64,000 bases of DNA from Pelotalea chapellei. GTDB taxonomy: Bacteria; Desulfobacterota; Desulfuromonadia; Geobacterales; Pseudopelobacteraceae. Of the stretch, positions 8,105 to 15,466 are shown piece after piece; positions within the stretch are counted from its first letter, which is position 1; each line of letters opens with the position of its first letter. The notes beneath the pieces are model-generated. The model did not search any database and had not been told where the DNA came from. It saw nothing but the letters and a program-made list of their open reading frames with translations. The DNA is taken from contig NZ_JAHDYS010000013.1 in NCBI RefSeq assembly GCF_018531195.1, positions 1-64,000 on the forward strand, in the 5' to 3' direction. The position numbers were made by a program, and so were the translations under genes.

Positions 8105-10077
8105 GGTGTCTCCTCATAGCAGACATGGGCCTTGTTGGCCGCCTGGATCCAGGCGGCTTCTTGTTCTATTTCTTCAATTTGATAGTTTTCAAGTTCTTCA
8201 AACACCTTCTTATTCTTTTCCATTTTTTTGATTATATTCTTAGTTATCCGCGGAACCTCGGTCTCCAGCTTGTAAAACCTATATGGGTTGTACTGGGTGA
8301 AGTATGGCCACAAGCTGGTGTCGAATGTATCCAGCCAATCTTTGGTCTCGGTACAGTAATCCCATAGGTTTTTCTTGTTTAATGCACCGTATGCAAGTGT
8401 CATGTACCAGTCGGTTCCAAAAAGTATCCGGCTTCTCATTTTCTTTTTTTGTTCTTCAGATAATTTACCTGTGAAAAGTTCCTTGAAATATTTACGGAAT
8501 TTTTCATCTGCAAAGGATGATGAAATATCGGTGTACAGATTGGGATACTTGTTACTTGTGATCATATCTATGATCTGCTGACTCCATTCAGGGCCTGGTT
8601 TTGCAGGCCCGCCGAAGTGTGCCAGACAGAGTCGCAGGGTGTTTAGAGGCTGCTTTCCATCTTTGAGATCAACAGTTGCATTAAATACCTTTTCCCACGC
8701 TTTGGGCGAAACGAAGTTGTCTTCAAAGTATGTATTTTGATTTTTACCTTTGCGTTGTTCCTGCTCTTCAAATTCATCATCAAAGGGATGTTCGAAGTTG
8801 TAGAATTCATTGTCTTCATGGGATCTCGCACCTCCGGGGGTGCAGTGGTTCATGATTGGGATGCCGTTCTTGCAGCATTTCGCGTAAAAATCCTTCAAAG
8901 TCGGCAGACGGCGTACGTCCCATGGGCGGAATCCCTGAGCGGTGTACATCTTGAAACCCAGATAAAGTGCATTTTCGCCCATTACTTTTGTTATTAGGTC
9001 TGCATTGACGCCTTCCCCTTTAAATTGCCAACGTCGAGGGTCGTAGTGAAACATGGGCAGAAATTTTAACGGATACTTGATGACTGCTTCTTCTGTTGAT
9101 TTGAGTTGTTTCTCCCAGTTTTCATATTTTTCAGTTTCAGCGTCGGACATCAGCACCGGAGCAGCCTCTATGCTGACGCGCCTTAATTCTCCGTTTTGCG
9201 GGTCGCAGCAATTACCTATGATGATTCCGGTTTTTTCAATTTCTTTATAATCATTAAAGCTATTAAGCTTATCGATCAGAACGACTTTGGCTGGGTCGTC
9301 AATTTTTTTGTAAACCGTCTTGTTACGCGGTTTTACCAGAACCCTGCCGTTGATCGGATTGCCTTCGTAATCGTATGTTTCTACCCATTTACCATGTGCG
9401 GGAGACCAATAGCGGGAAGGCTGGGTGACATCAATGGGTTGGCCCTCTTCAAAGAGCGGATTATAAACCCTGATGCCGAAGTAGCCGTCTATGTGGCTGT
9501 ATTCCATATCCATGGTCATGACGACACTAGAAAAGAACAGGTAAGGTGCATCCTTGTAAAATGGGCATTTCTCCGGATTTTTGAAATAATCATCGACTAG
9601 ATTATTTCTCTCCTTTATGAACAGGTCCGCAATATCACTCGTTGATTTGGCCTGCATCGTTACAAGGTCCAGTACCGCATTTTTTGTAAGATACCCCTCC
9701 TGTGGGTTCTCGGGCTTGTCGCTGAAAACTTTTGCTATTTGTTTAACCGGTTTTGTTGCAAACCATTCAAATAGTGTCAACAACCCACCGAAAATTTCGC
9801 CACTGCCCTCTATCAAGCCACGGGAAAACTTCAATCCGGATTGAACCGGCGCAAGCGGTCCCTGGTATTGTACAAATTGCTCCGTAGCGCAGTGACCACT
9901 CTGAATATGCATGTGCGAATCAATGATAACTGTTGGTTGCCAGACACTTATCTGATGTATTTCTCCGCACAGCATATCCGGCTTGATGAATTTCAATACA
10001 GCACCCTTGGGATCATTTTGTTCGGTTCGTTTCTTCTGCTTTGGGTTTTCCGTTGCGTCTGTTTTCTCGTTAGGCAT
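8101..10077 (-). CDS. Amidohydrolase-superfamily protein, candidate T6SS effector
   Basis: The start is ATG at 10077, with AAGGA six bases before it; an upstream in-frame TTG at 10092 is less likely. The 658-residue protein has metal-site motifs of the amidohydrolase TIM barrel: IIDSHMHIQSG near residue 55 (HxH), NHCTPGG and LAHFGG (His ligands in the middle), and LFGTDWYM (late Asp). Long insertions and a charged helical C-terminus exceed the usual 300-400 residues. There is no signal peptide. It sits between PAAR-like and transthyretin-like proteins and is coupled by ATGA to a periplasmic protein gene, as an effector is to its immunity gene. The substrate cannot be told from the sequence. 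A cytoplasmic metabolic enzyme is the alternative, but the context argues for secreted cargo. Confidence 0.6.
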   Translation of the reverse strand: MPNEKTDATENPKQKKRTEQNDPKGAVLKFIKPDMLCGEIHQISVWQPTVIIDSHMHIQSGHCATEQFVQYQGPLAPVQSGLKFSRGLIEGSGEIFGGLLTLFEWFATKPVKQIAKVFSDKPENPQEGYLTKNAVLDLVTMQAKSTSDIADLFIKERNNLVDDYFKNPEKCPFYKDAPYLFFSSVVMTMDMEYSHIDGYFGIRVYNPLFEEGQPIDVTQPSRYWSPAHGKWVETYDYEGNPINGRVLVKPRNKTVYKKIDDPAKVVLIDKLNSFNDYKEIEKTGIIIGNCCDPQNGELRRVSIEAAPVLMSDAETEKYENWEKQLKSTEEAVIKYPLKFLPMFHYDPRRWQFKGEGVNADLITKVMGENALYLGFKMYTAQGFRPWDVRRLPTLKDFYAKCCKNGIPIMNHCTPGGARSHEDNEFYNFEHPFDDEFEEQEQRKGKNQNTYFEDNFVSPKAWEKVFNATVDLKDGKQPLNTLRLCLAHFGGPAKPGPEWSQQIIDMITSNKYPNLYTDISSSFADEKFRKYFKELFTGKLSEEQKKKMRSRILFGTDWYMTLAYGALNKKNLWDYCTETKDWLDTFDTSLWPYFTQYNPYRFYKLETEVPRITKNIIKKMEKNKKVFEELENYQIEEIEQEAAWIQAANKAHVCYEETP

Positions 10078-10122
10078 GCTGTATCCTTGCAATGGACGAA
10101 TTATGTTCTGCCTCGATTGTCG

Positions 10123-10491
10123 TTACTCTGCTTCGAGTGGTTTAATTACGGCTATATCATTATGGAAAAGAAGAAATTTATTGTTTAATTTGGCATTTTC
10201 CGGTTCAAAGGTTATCTCAAATTTTGCATTTGCTTTCTCGCCCTTAATTTCAATATAACCGTTAGCGTCTGTGGTCATTGGAACAATGCTGTCACTTGGC
10301 ATTTTTACTTTCAATGCTCTGTTCGCTATCGGTTTATTTTTACTGTCGCAGGGTGTGAAGCATTTCTTTTCTTTATCGTACGCATCCCATGAAAGATGCT
10401 CTATTACTGTGCAGCAGAAGTCAGCACTATCAGGTGGCACTGTTTGTGTCGCTTCTGAATTGTCAGCGGTTGAATCGTTGTTTACTCCCAT
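10123..10491 (-). CDS. Small transthyretin-like T6SS accessory protein
   Basis: A good ribosome site (AAAGGAG, seven bases before ATG) starts this 122-residue soluble protein. It contains DFCCTVIEHLSWDAYDKEKKCF followed by a beta-sandwich-like repeat KPIANRALKVKMPSDSIVPM and TTDANGYIEIKG. The pattern of a Cys-rich entry, a beta strand with PI-N-AL and a TD-NG turn matches the N-terminal part of the metallopeptidase effector upstream (GCEIYEKLCWDG, then VPLSNIDYRLT and TDSDGK). I therefore read it as a free-standing copy of a domain used in T6SS cargo delivery or docking. The next gene downstream is the amidohydrolase, which lacks such a domain and could borrow this one. The exact role is unknown. 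Confidence 0.5.
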   Translation of the reverse strand: MGVNNDSTADNSEATQTVPPDSADFCCTVIEHLSWDAYDKEKKCFTPCDSKNKPIANRALKVKMPSDSIVPMTTDANGYIEIKGEKANAKFEITFEPENAKLNNKFLLFHNDIAVIKPLEAE

Positions 10492-10520
10492 TATGGTACT
10501 CCTTTACTGATAAGGTGCTT

Positions 10521-10901
10521 CTACATGGCATTTTTATTATTCTGCGTCATGGGGTCGGAGTTGCGGCAGGCCCCTTTACCCTCGATCTTGATGTCGAATG
10601 AGCTGTTGATGAACTCGGCTTTGCCACAGGTTGTGCCGGAACCCACGCCCTTTTTGCTGCCGGGTTCATCGCCGGTACTGGTTTTGTAACAGCATCCGTC
10701 TATCGCACCCATGTTTCCGTTTATCTTCACCGACTTTGTGCCATCGGCCAGCGTGGCGGAGCGGGCGGTGTTGGTGTAAGGTATCGGCACAACCGAGCTG
10801 CCCATCGGGGTAAGGCAGACATCCGGCCCGCTTACGACAACAGCTCCACTGCCTTTATTGGTTATCCCCTGACCGTTTGCAAAAACTGTAGAATTTCCCA
10901 T
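10521..10901 (-). CDS. DUF4150 PAAR-like spike protein
   Basis: The 126-residue protein is a stand-alone DUF4150 (PAAR-like) domain. It shows DVCLTPMGSSVVPIPYTNTA near residue 28 and a later GDEPGSKKGVGSGT turn, with a Cys-rich end. PAAR-like proteins cap the VgrG spike and carry or dock effectors; DUF4150 members usually travel with DUF2169 adaptors, and one is encoded at the end of this operon. It lies between the metallopeptidase-immunity pair and the transthyretin-like and amidohydrolase genes. It has no fused toxin domain, so its cargo must bind non-covalently. It is cytoplasmic before firing. Confidence 0.85.
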   Translation of the reverse strand: MGNSTVFANGQGITNKGSGAVVVSGPDVCLTPMGSSVVPIPYTNTARSATLADGTKSVKINGNMGAIDGCCYKTSTGDEPGSKKGVGSGTTCGKAEFINSSFDIKIEGKGACRNSDPMTQNNKNAM

Positions 10902-10943
10902 GACTGCTTGCCCCCTGTATTCGTGTCAATACTTGAATATGGA

Positions 10944-11498
10944 TTACTTCCCAAACAACCAGCCCCAAAAACCACGCTTTCGGGTTTCGCCCGGCTTCAG
11001 GCAATGCCACATTCCCTTGCCGTCCCCTGAAGCACCAAGAATAATCGGTTCTCCTTTTTCATTATTGCTAATACAGAAATCTAAGGCAAACTTGCGGTCG
11101 TAACTGTTCCTCCCTCCGGGTGCTTCTGCAACACTTATAAACACATGATATGGCAAGTCAGGCAGCAGTTGTTTTGCTGCTTTGTCCTCTTTCATTCCGG
11201 GGTTGACAATCCCGTATCCAATGCAGTTTTCCGGGCTGTTCGGTTCAATCAGACCTTTCCTCTCATAGCTTGTGATCTGAATCTCCCATACAACCCCACC
11301 GGTATTTTTTGAAACACCGAGATAGCTAAACGAATATGGTCTTTTCAGTATTTCCTCATCCTTAGGATAGGAAAAGCAGGGCTTGTCGTCACGTAAGGTA
11401 ACCACAGCATCGGCATCTTTGTTTGACCTTGCGATAACTGTTGCAGGCAACAGCACGACAAGACAACAGATAAGGCCATTACGGAAGAAGTCTTGCAT
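10944..11498 (-). CDS. Periplasmic protein, candidate immunity to the metallopeptidase effector
   Basis: This 184-residue protein starts inside the end of the metallopeptidase gene (20-base overlap), which implies coupled translation. It has a signal peptide (NGLICCLVVLLPATVIA) and a compact beta-rich body with KPCFSYPKDEE, an ENCIGYG motif and LDFCISNNEKGE. A few conserved Cys residues could form disulfides in the periplasm. The pattern resembles small periplasmic T6SS immunity candidates, but I do not recognise a defined family. The immunity call rests on position: in this locus each predicted effector gene overlaps the next gene, which encodes an exported protein. Confidence 0.6.
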   Translation of the reverse strand: MQDFFRNGLICCLVVLLPATVIARSNKDADAVVTLRDDKPCFSYPKDEEILKRPYSFSYLGVSKNTGGVVWEIQITSYERKGLIEPNSPENCIGYGIVNPGMKEDKAAKQLLPDLPYHVFISVAEAPGGRNSYDRKFALDFCISNNEKGEPIILGASGDGKGMWHCLKPGETRKRGFWGWLFGK

Positions 11499-12603
11499 TC
11501 TTGGGGTTCCTTATAAATTCCTGTAAGACGCGTTGATAGAACGGCATGTTTTGTAAGAACCTTGTGTCATTTAAATGTGTTGCGCCGAAGTATTCTTCAA
11601 TAATTCTGCCCTGCTGTTCCATGTTAAAGTTAGAAAATATCTTGTTTTTATCCGGGCTGTCTTTTGTCTCTGACGGATCAATTCTATAAGCACGTCCTCC
11701 AATGTAACCACCGGAAATCGTTATCCAGAACCCGTGCCACGTGACCGAATAGCCCAACTGATACTGCCAAATATGTGTCATTTCATGCATAAACCATATT
11801 TTCGAATACTTATCTTCAATTGAAAAATCATGTACAAATCTGTCAGAATTGAAATACATCCCCCCATTGGGTGTCATCGCAGTATTATCATCCTGAAACC
11901 CAAATGGCAGATACTCACCGTTGTGTATTTTGACCGTGGAGTAATTGACGGAATCCTTGAAAACCAGCCGTGCCATGGCGACTTCACCGGCCGTAAGCGG
12001 GCGTGACTTAACTTTCACCGTCACTGTCTGAACCGAACTTCCCACCTGTTCCTGATTAGTCTCGATACCTTCAATCTCAATCGTTTTTATGGCCTCTTCC
12101 GATTTGCCCGAATCACATATTCTATCGGGGCATCTCGGAATATTGTCGGGCACAAAAAATTCCGCCTTTTCAATGGCAATGGCTTTGGTGGCACTTTTGA
12201 TGCGTTTGGTTTTTCCGTCGCTATCTGTTCTGCCTCTCACGCTTCTGCCATCTGCCAGTGTCAATCTATAGTCGATATTGGAGAGCGGCACCTTTTTCTC
12301 TGAGACAAACTGCAGTTGCTCATCAAACTGTTTGCAGCCGCATTTATGAAAGTGTTCGCTATTATGCTCTGCTCCGTCCCAACAGAGTTTCTCGTAGATC
12401 TCGCAGCCGGTCTGGGCATCACGGAGCATGGCGCCTGTTACGTCATTTTGGCCGGTTGAATAGTTCAGAAACGCCAGTTTGTCGAAGTTGGACCCGAAGG
12501 CATCCTTGTAGTCACTGATAATCTTGAAACGCTGCTCGCAGCGGGTCCTTTTCAGATCTCCGATAGTGCTTTCCATATTCTCCAATGTGCTTAAAACTTC
12601 CAT
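11479..12603 (-). CDS. Zinc-metallopeptidase T6SS effector with N-terminal delivery domain
   Basis: I place the start at ATG 12603, preceded by GGGGGG; an in-frame ATG at 12678 overlaps the upstream gene. The 374-residue product has an N-terminal domain (about 60-150) with GCEIYEKLCWDG and a transthyretin-like beta unit, then a C-terminal peptidase domain. The latter begins LTAGEVAMARLVFKD and has an HEMTH zinc site at residues 273-277 with a likely Glu ligand at IIEEYF near 337. The same arrangement, with an AMTPNGGMYF lead-in, occurs in Vgr-related and Rhs-linked toxins. There is no signal peptide, which fits T6SS delivery. The overlapping downstream gene encodes an exported protein likely to be its antidote, so the target is probably periplasmic (protein or peptidoglycan peptide). 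Confidence 0.72.
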   Translation of the reverse strand: MEVLSTLENMESTIGDLKRTRCEQRFKIISDYKDAFGSNFDKLAFLNYSTGQNDVTGAMLRDAQTGCEIYEKLCWDGAEHNSEHFHKCGCKQFDEQLQFVSEKKVPLSNIDYRLTLADGRSVRGRTDSDGKTKRIKSATKAIAIEKAEFFVPDNIPRCPDRICDSGKSEEAIKTIEIEGIETNQEQVGSSVQTVTVKVKSRPLTAGEVAMARLVFKDSVNYSTVKIHNGEYLPFGFQDDNTAMTPNGGMYFNSDRFVHDFSIEDKYSKIWFMHEMTHIWQYQLGYSVTWHGFWITISGGYIGGRAYRIDPSETKDSPDKNKIFSNFNMEQQGRIIEEYFGATHLNDTRFLQNMPFYQRVLQEFIRNPKNARLLP

Positions 12604-12647
12604 GATCCCCCCACAAATTCCAATTACGATGTCGGCGGTTTCTGATT

Positions 12648-13691
12648 TCAGCCTTTTTCCAGAACCAATGCCCCGCATGAACCATGGTCATCGGAACAAA
12701 ACATCAGAGCCGGTGATTGCAGCCATCCGCGTGTAAAGCCCTGTGTAACGATGTTTGCTATCACCGTGCCGCTGGCGGCGCCGATGTCGCCGTAACAATT
12801 GGCCGGTGTCCAGAGCTGTCTCTGCTCATAACGCTCTTTGAAACAGCGCATGTCAGCCATGCTCCACTCCACTGCCCGAGAATTCTCGCCGTTCAGGTCG
12901 CCGAACATGGCGCGGATTTCCTTGTCTTGCACTCCACTCAGCGCTGCATGGCAGGCGTCGGTCAGTCCACTGTTCCGACTTGGCGAGTTTGATGCGCGTG
13001 GTGACGATTCCTCCGCCAAGCCAAGCGCAGTGATGCGCGCCAGTATCGGTCTGCTTGCCTGTTCTGCCCGTGCCGGGTCTTCGATGATCATGAAACCAAC
13101 CGCTTCCCCGGCAATCAGCCCCTGATGACGTCCGTAGCTGACAGATTTCAGGCGGCCAGCCTGTTCGAACCAGTTCAGGGTTGAAGCTCTAAGCAATGAA
13201 TCGATTCCGCCGATGATGCACAGGGTTGCCGGATTGCTTTCAATCAGCTCTGCTGCCTGTGCAAGGGCATATGGCATGGAAGCGTTGCCTTGCGGGACAA
13301 CTTCTAATTCGACCTTGTCAGCCCATTCATCCATGACCATTTTTAGCGGATACAGGCAACTTTCTTCATAGCGTGGACCGGGGCGATCTTCCGAGGCGAC
13401 ACCCAGGATGAGATGGAATGTTGAAGGCCTTGATGTACAATCCTTAAAATAATCCCCAAGCATCTCTTCAAGGCACTTCGACGCAATGCTGCTAAGACGC
13501 GAGGCTGTGTCGTGGTTGTCATCCTCAATATCTCTGATGCGTGCCACGGTAATGGGGTTACCATCACTATCCAAATAGTCATCATATTCCGATAAACGGG
13601 AAATCCCTGCCCGGACAGAGGCCGCAGTCATGCGGCCGTCATGCCCTACGGCGGTAATACTGTTTACTGCTGTCATCGCCAGTGTCTTCAT
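12648..13691 (-). CDS. Degenerate beta-ketoacyl-synthase-like (thiolase-fold) T6SS accessory protein
   Basis: The ATG at 13691 overlaps the stop of the HEAT-repeat gene as ATGA and has AGGTGG before it, so I prefer it to the upstream in-frame ATG at 13721. The 347-residue protein has a thiolase/ketosynthase fold pattern: MTAVNSITAVG at the start, an internal GGIDSLL strand, GEAVGFMIIED and a C-terminal GDIGAASGTV. At the place of the nucleophilic Cys the sequence reads QGNASMPYA, so the catalytic residue appears to be missing. Such ketosynthase-like proteins occur beside DUF2169 and DUF4150 genes in T6SS cargo clusters, where their job is not established. A structural or adaptor role is more likely than fatty-acid chemistry. 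Confidence 0.65.
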   Translation of the reverse strand: MKTLAMTAVNSITAVGHDGRMTAASVRAGISRLSEYDDYLDSDGNPITVARIRDIEDDNHDTASRLSSIASKCLEEMLGDYFKDCTSRPSTFHLILGVASEDRPGPRYEESCLYPLKMVMDEWADKVELEVVPQGNASMPYALAQAAELIESNPATLCIIGGIDSLLRASTLNWFEQAGRLKSVSYGRHQGLIAGEAVGFMIIEDPARAEQASRPILARITALGLAEESSPRASNSPSRNSGLTDACHAALSGVQDKEIRAMFGDLNGENSRAVEWSMADMRCFKERYEQRQLWTPANCYGDIGAASGTVIANIVTQGFTRGWLQSPALMFCSDDHGSCGALVLEKG

Positions 13692-15049
13692 GCGCTGCCA
13701 CCTGCTGCCAGCTGTCTGCATCCTCGCGCCCGTACATCAAACAACGGCCGACCGGGTTGCAGGATCGCCAGTTCGAGTGCGGCTGCCGACCGTTGTCTCT
13801 GGAGACCGGTTTTCAGAACCTGCCGAAGGTGGTCCACTGTGACAGTTTTGCCGAGCAGATAGCGGGTTCCGCTCGGGTAATTGCCTTTGTTGTTGTCCCA
13901 CCAGGCGGCGATCAGTCCGGCATTCGGCCAGGGCAGGTTTTCATCGGCATCCAGCGCTACGTTGTCATCTTTTGCATCATCGTTAGGCCCAGCGGTAAAA
14001 CCTTCTAGCTGGGCACCTTTCATCTCGTCAAGCTCGTTATCGATGCCGGTGATCAAAGTAAAGGCCTCACCGGCAATGCGTGCAAGCTGCGGTGTCTTCA
14101 TCTGTTCGATGAGCCAGGGGACAAGAATAGTGTCGCCGATGACACCCGCGCCGATGGTTGCAAGCCGGATAGTGGCGGGCGAATCTGCAAGCTGTTTCTG
14201 CCAGGTGATGGCGGCAGTTTGTTCCATTTGCCGCAAGGCTGTGTTCAGAGCTTTTACGCTGTAAGGTGCTTCTGTTGCCGCAAAGCTTTTCAGTGTTTCA
14301 ACCGCAGCAGGGATACCTGCAATGGATGCCGACCAGGCCGCAGCAAAACGTATCCCGTTATCACTGTCTGCCAGCAGGTTAGGCAGGTTGTAATTATCTA
14401 GTTCGCAGCTTCTGCCCAATTCACCATAGGCCTGGAGAGCACGCGCAATCAGTAGCGGATACACATGGCATGCGGCCTTGTTCAAATGTTGCCCGGGATC
14501 GTGGCGGTGTATGGCGCATGCTGCTATGCCGATGTAACGAAGATACGCTGATTGATCCGTGAGCAGTTTTTCAATGAGCGGTGCAGCTTGTTCATACGTC
14601 AGCCAACCCAGTGCCGAGATAAGTGCCTTAGCGCATGCCGGATCATTGTTAAGCGACTCAATTACCACCTGAATGCGGTCTTTATCTCCACTCTCAAATG
14701 CCAGAACAGCGGCGGGAAAAAAAGTTTCCGCATACTGGCCGTCAAGGGCATCTCTGCAGATACCCCAGCCCGCTTCTCCGGCTACACGCAGGCCGTCAAG
14801 GTGGGCTTCCAGGCGTTCGTCAAGCTGTGCCAGATCTTGAAGAGAGAAATGAGGCGCATCAACTAACCTTGAGCGGAGTACCCACAGGAATGCCGCTTCA
14901 GCGACAAATTGAGAAATTATGCTTGTAGTCAGTTGATTGATATCGAACCGCCTCTGATTCTGTTCTCTCCCGAGGAATGGCTGAGAACATACTCTCCCTT
15001 GATCAGGATTTTTCCTGCCCTGGTGAGGGTGATGCTTGCCTTTCCGCAC
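13688..15049 (-). CDS. HEAT-repeat T6SS-associated protein (TIGR02270-like)
   Basis: The body, from FVAEAAFLWVLRSRLVDAPH onward, matches the TIGR02270 family: a conserved AAFLW..R motif, LAQLDERLEAHLDGLRVAG, then helical HEAT repeats and a C-terminal region with WPNAGLIAAWW. Members accompany T6SS cargo genes with DUF2169 and ketosynthase-like proteins. The longest frame gives 453 residues from ATG 15049, but its first 40 residues overlap the DUF6484 gene and look non-native. The conserved part begins near 14932, where a CTG overlaps the TGA of the upstream gene. The true start is therefore uncertain and may be non-standard. The product is cytoplasmic, with no signal or membrane segment, and may be a scaffold or adaptor. 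Confidence 0.75.
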   Translation of the reverse strand: MRKGKHHPHQGRKNPDQGRVCSQPFLGREQNQRRFDINQLTTSIISQFVAEAAFLWVLRSRLVDAPHFSLQDLAQLDERLEAHLDGLRVAGEAGWGICRDALDGQYAETFFPAAVLAFESGDKDRIQVVIESLNNDPACAKALISALGWLTYEQAAPLIEKLLTDQSAYLRYIGIAACAIHRHDPGQHLNKAACHVYPLLIARALQAYGELGRSCELDNYNLPNLLADSDNGIRFAAAWSASIAGIPAAVETLKSFAATEAPYSVKALNTALRQMEQTAAITWQKQLADSPATIRLATIGAGVIGDTILVPWLIEQMKTPQLARIAGEAFTLITGIDNELDEMKGAQLEGFTAGPNDDAKDDNVALDADENLPWPNAGLIAAWWDNNKGNYPSGTRYLLGKTVTVDHLRQVLKTGLQRQRSAAALELAILQPGRPLFDVRARGCRQLAAGGSA

Positions 15050-15453
15050 CGCAACACGATCTCATTTTCGGCATCAAATGATATTTTTTGTCCGTCTATG
15101 ATTGCCTCTTGCGGTTTTTCAGCTTCAAGAGCAGTGGCTGCCGGTTCTGTAATCTCTTCAATCAGGGAATACATGGTGTCAACAATGATGGGATGTCTGG
15201 GGTCGTTGTTATCAAATGCGAGCAATACTTCCCGGCCCGCAGGTATACCTTTGCCAAGGAGTTTTGCATTGGACGAGGAGGTGGTTCGGGCAATAATCGG
15301 ACCCAGGCTGTTTCCGCTATAGTCGACGAGGATGAGTCCGCTCTCGTTGATTCGCACAATTCTGCCAACGCGTAATCCTTCGATGGGGGGGGGGTTTTCT
15401 TCAAATTGTAAGGCTGTAACGTGCACTTTTTTCACATCTAATCTCCGGACCAC
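14929..15453 (-). CDS. DUF6484 protein with VgrG-like C-terminal beta tail
   Basis: The 174-residue product has a DUF6484 core: GLRVGRIVRINESGLILVDY, then a GREVLLAFDNNDPRHPIIVD block resembling the OB-like gp5 domain of VgrG proteins. The last 50 residues (EIVLRCGKASITLTRAGKIL, then GENRIRGGSISIN) look like the start of a VgrG beta-helix. It lies 14 bases after the vgrG stop, so it is likely made with VgrG. Members of this family are found only in T6SS cargo clusters and are thought to help assemble or decorate the spike. That role is an inference from neighbours. Confidence 0.78.
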   Translation of the reverse strand: MVRRLDVKKVHVTALQFEENPPPIEGLRVGRIVRINESGLILVDYSGNSLGPIIARTTSSSNAKLLGKGIPAGREVLLAFDNNDPRHPIIVDTMYSLIEEITEPAATALEAEKPQEAIIDGQKISFDAENEIVLRCGKASITLTRAGKILIKGEYVLSHSSGENRIRGGSISIN

Positions 15454-15466
15454 TTCCTGTTAAGCT

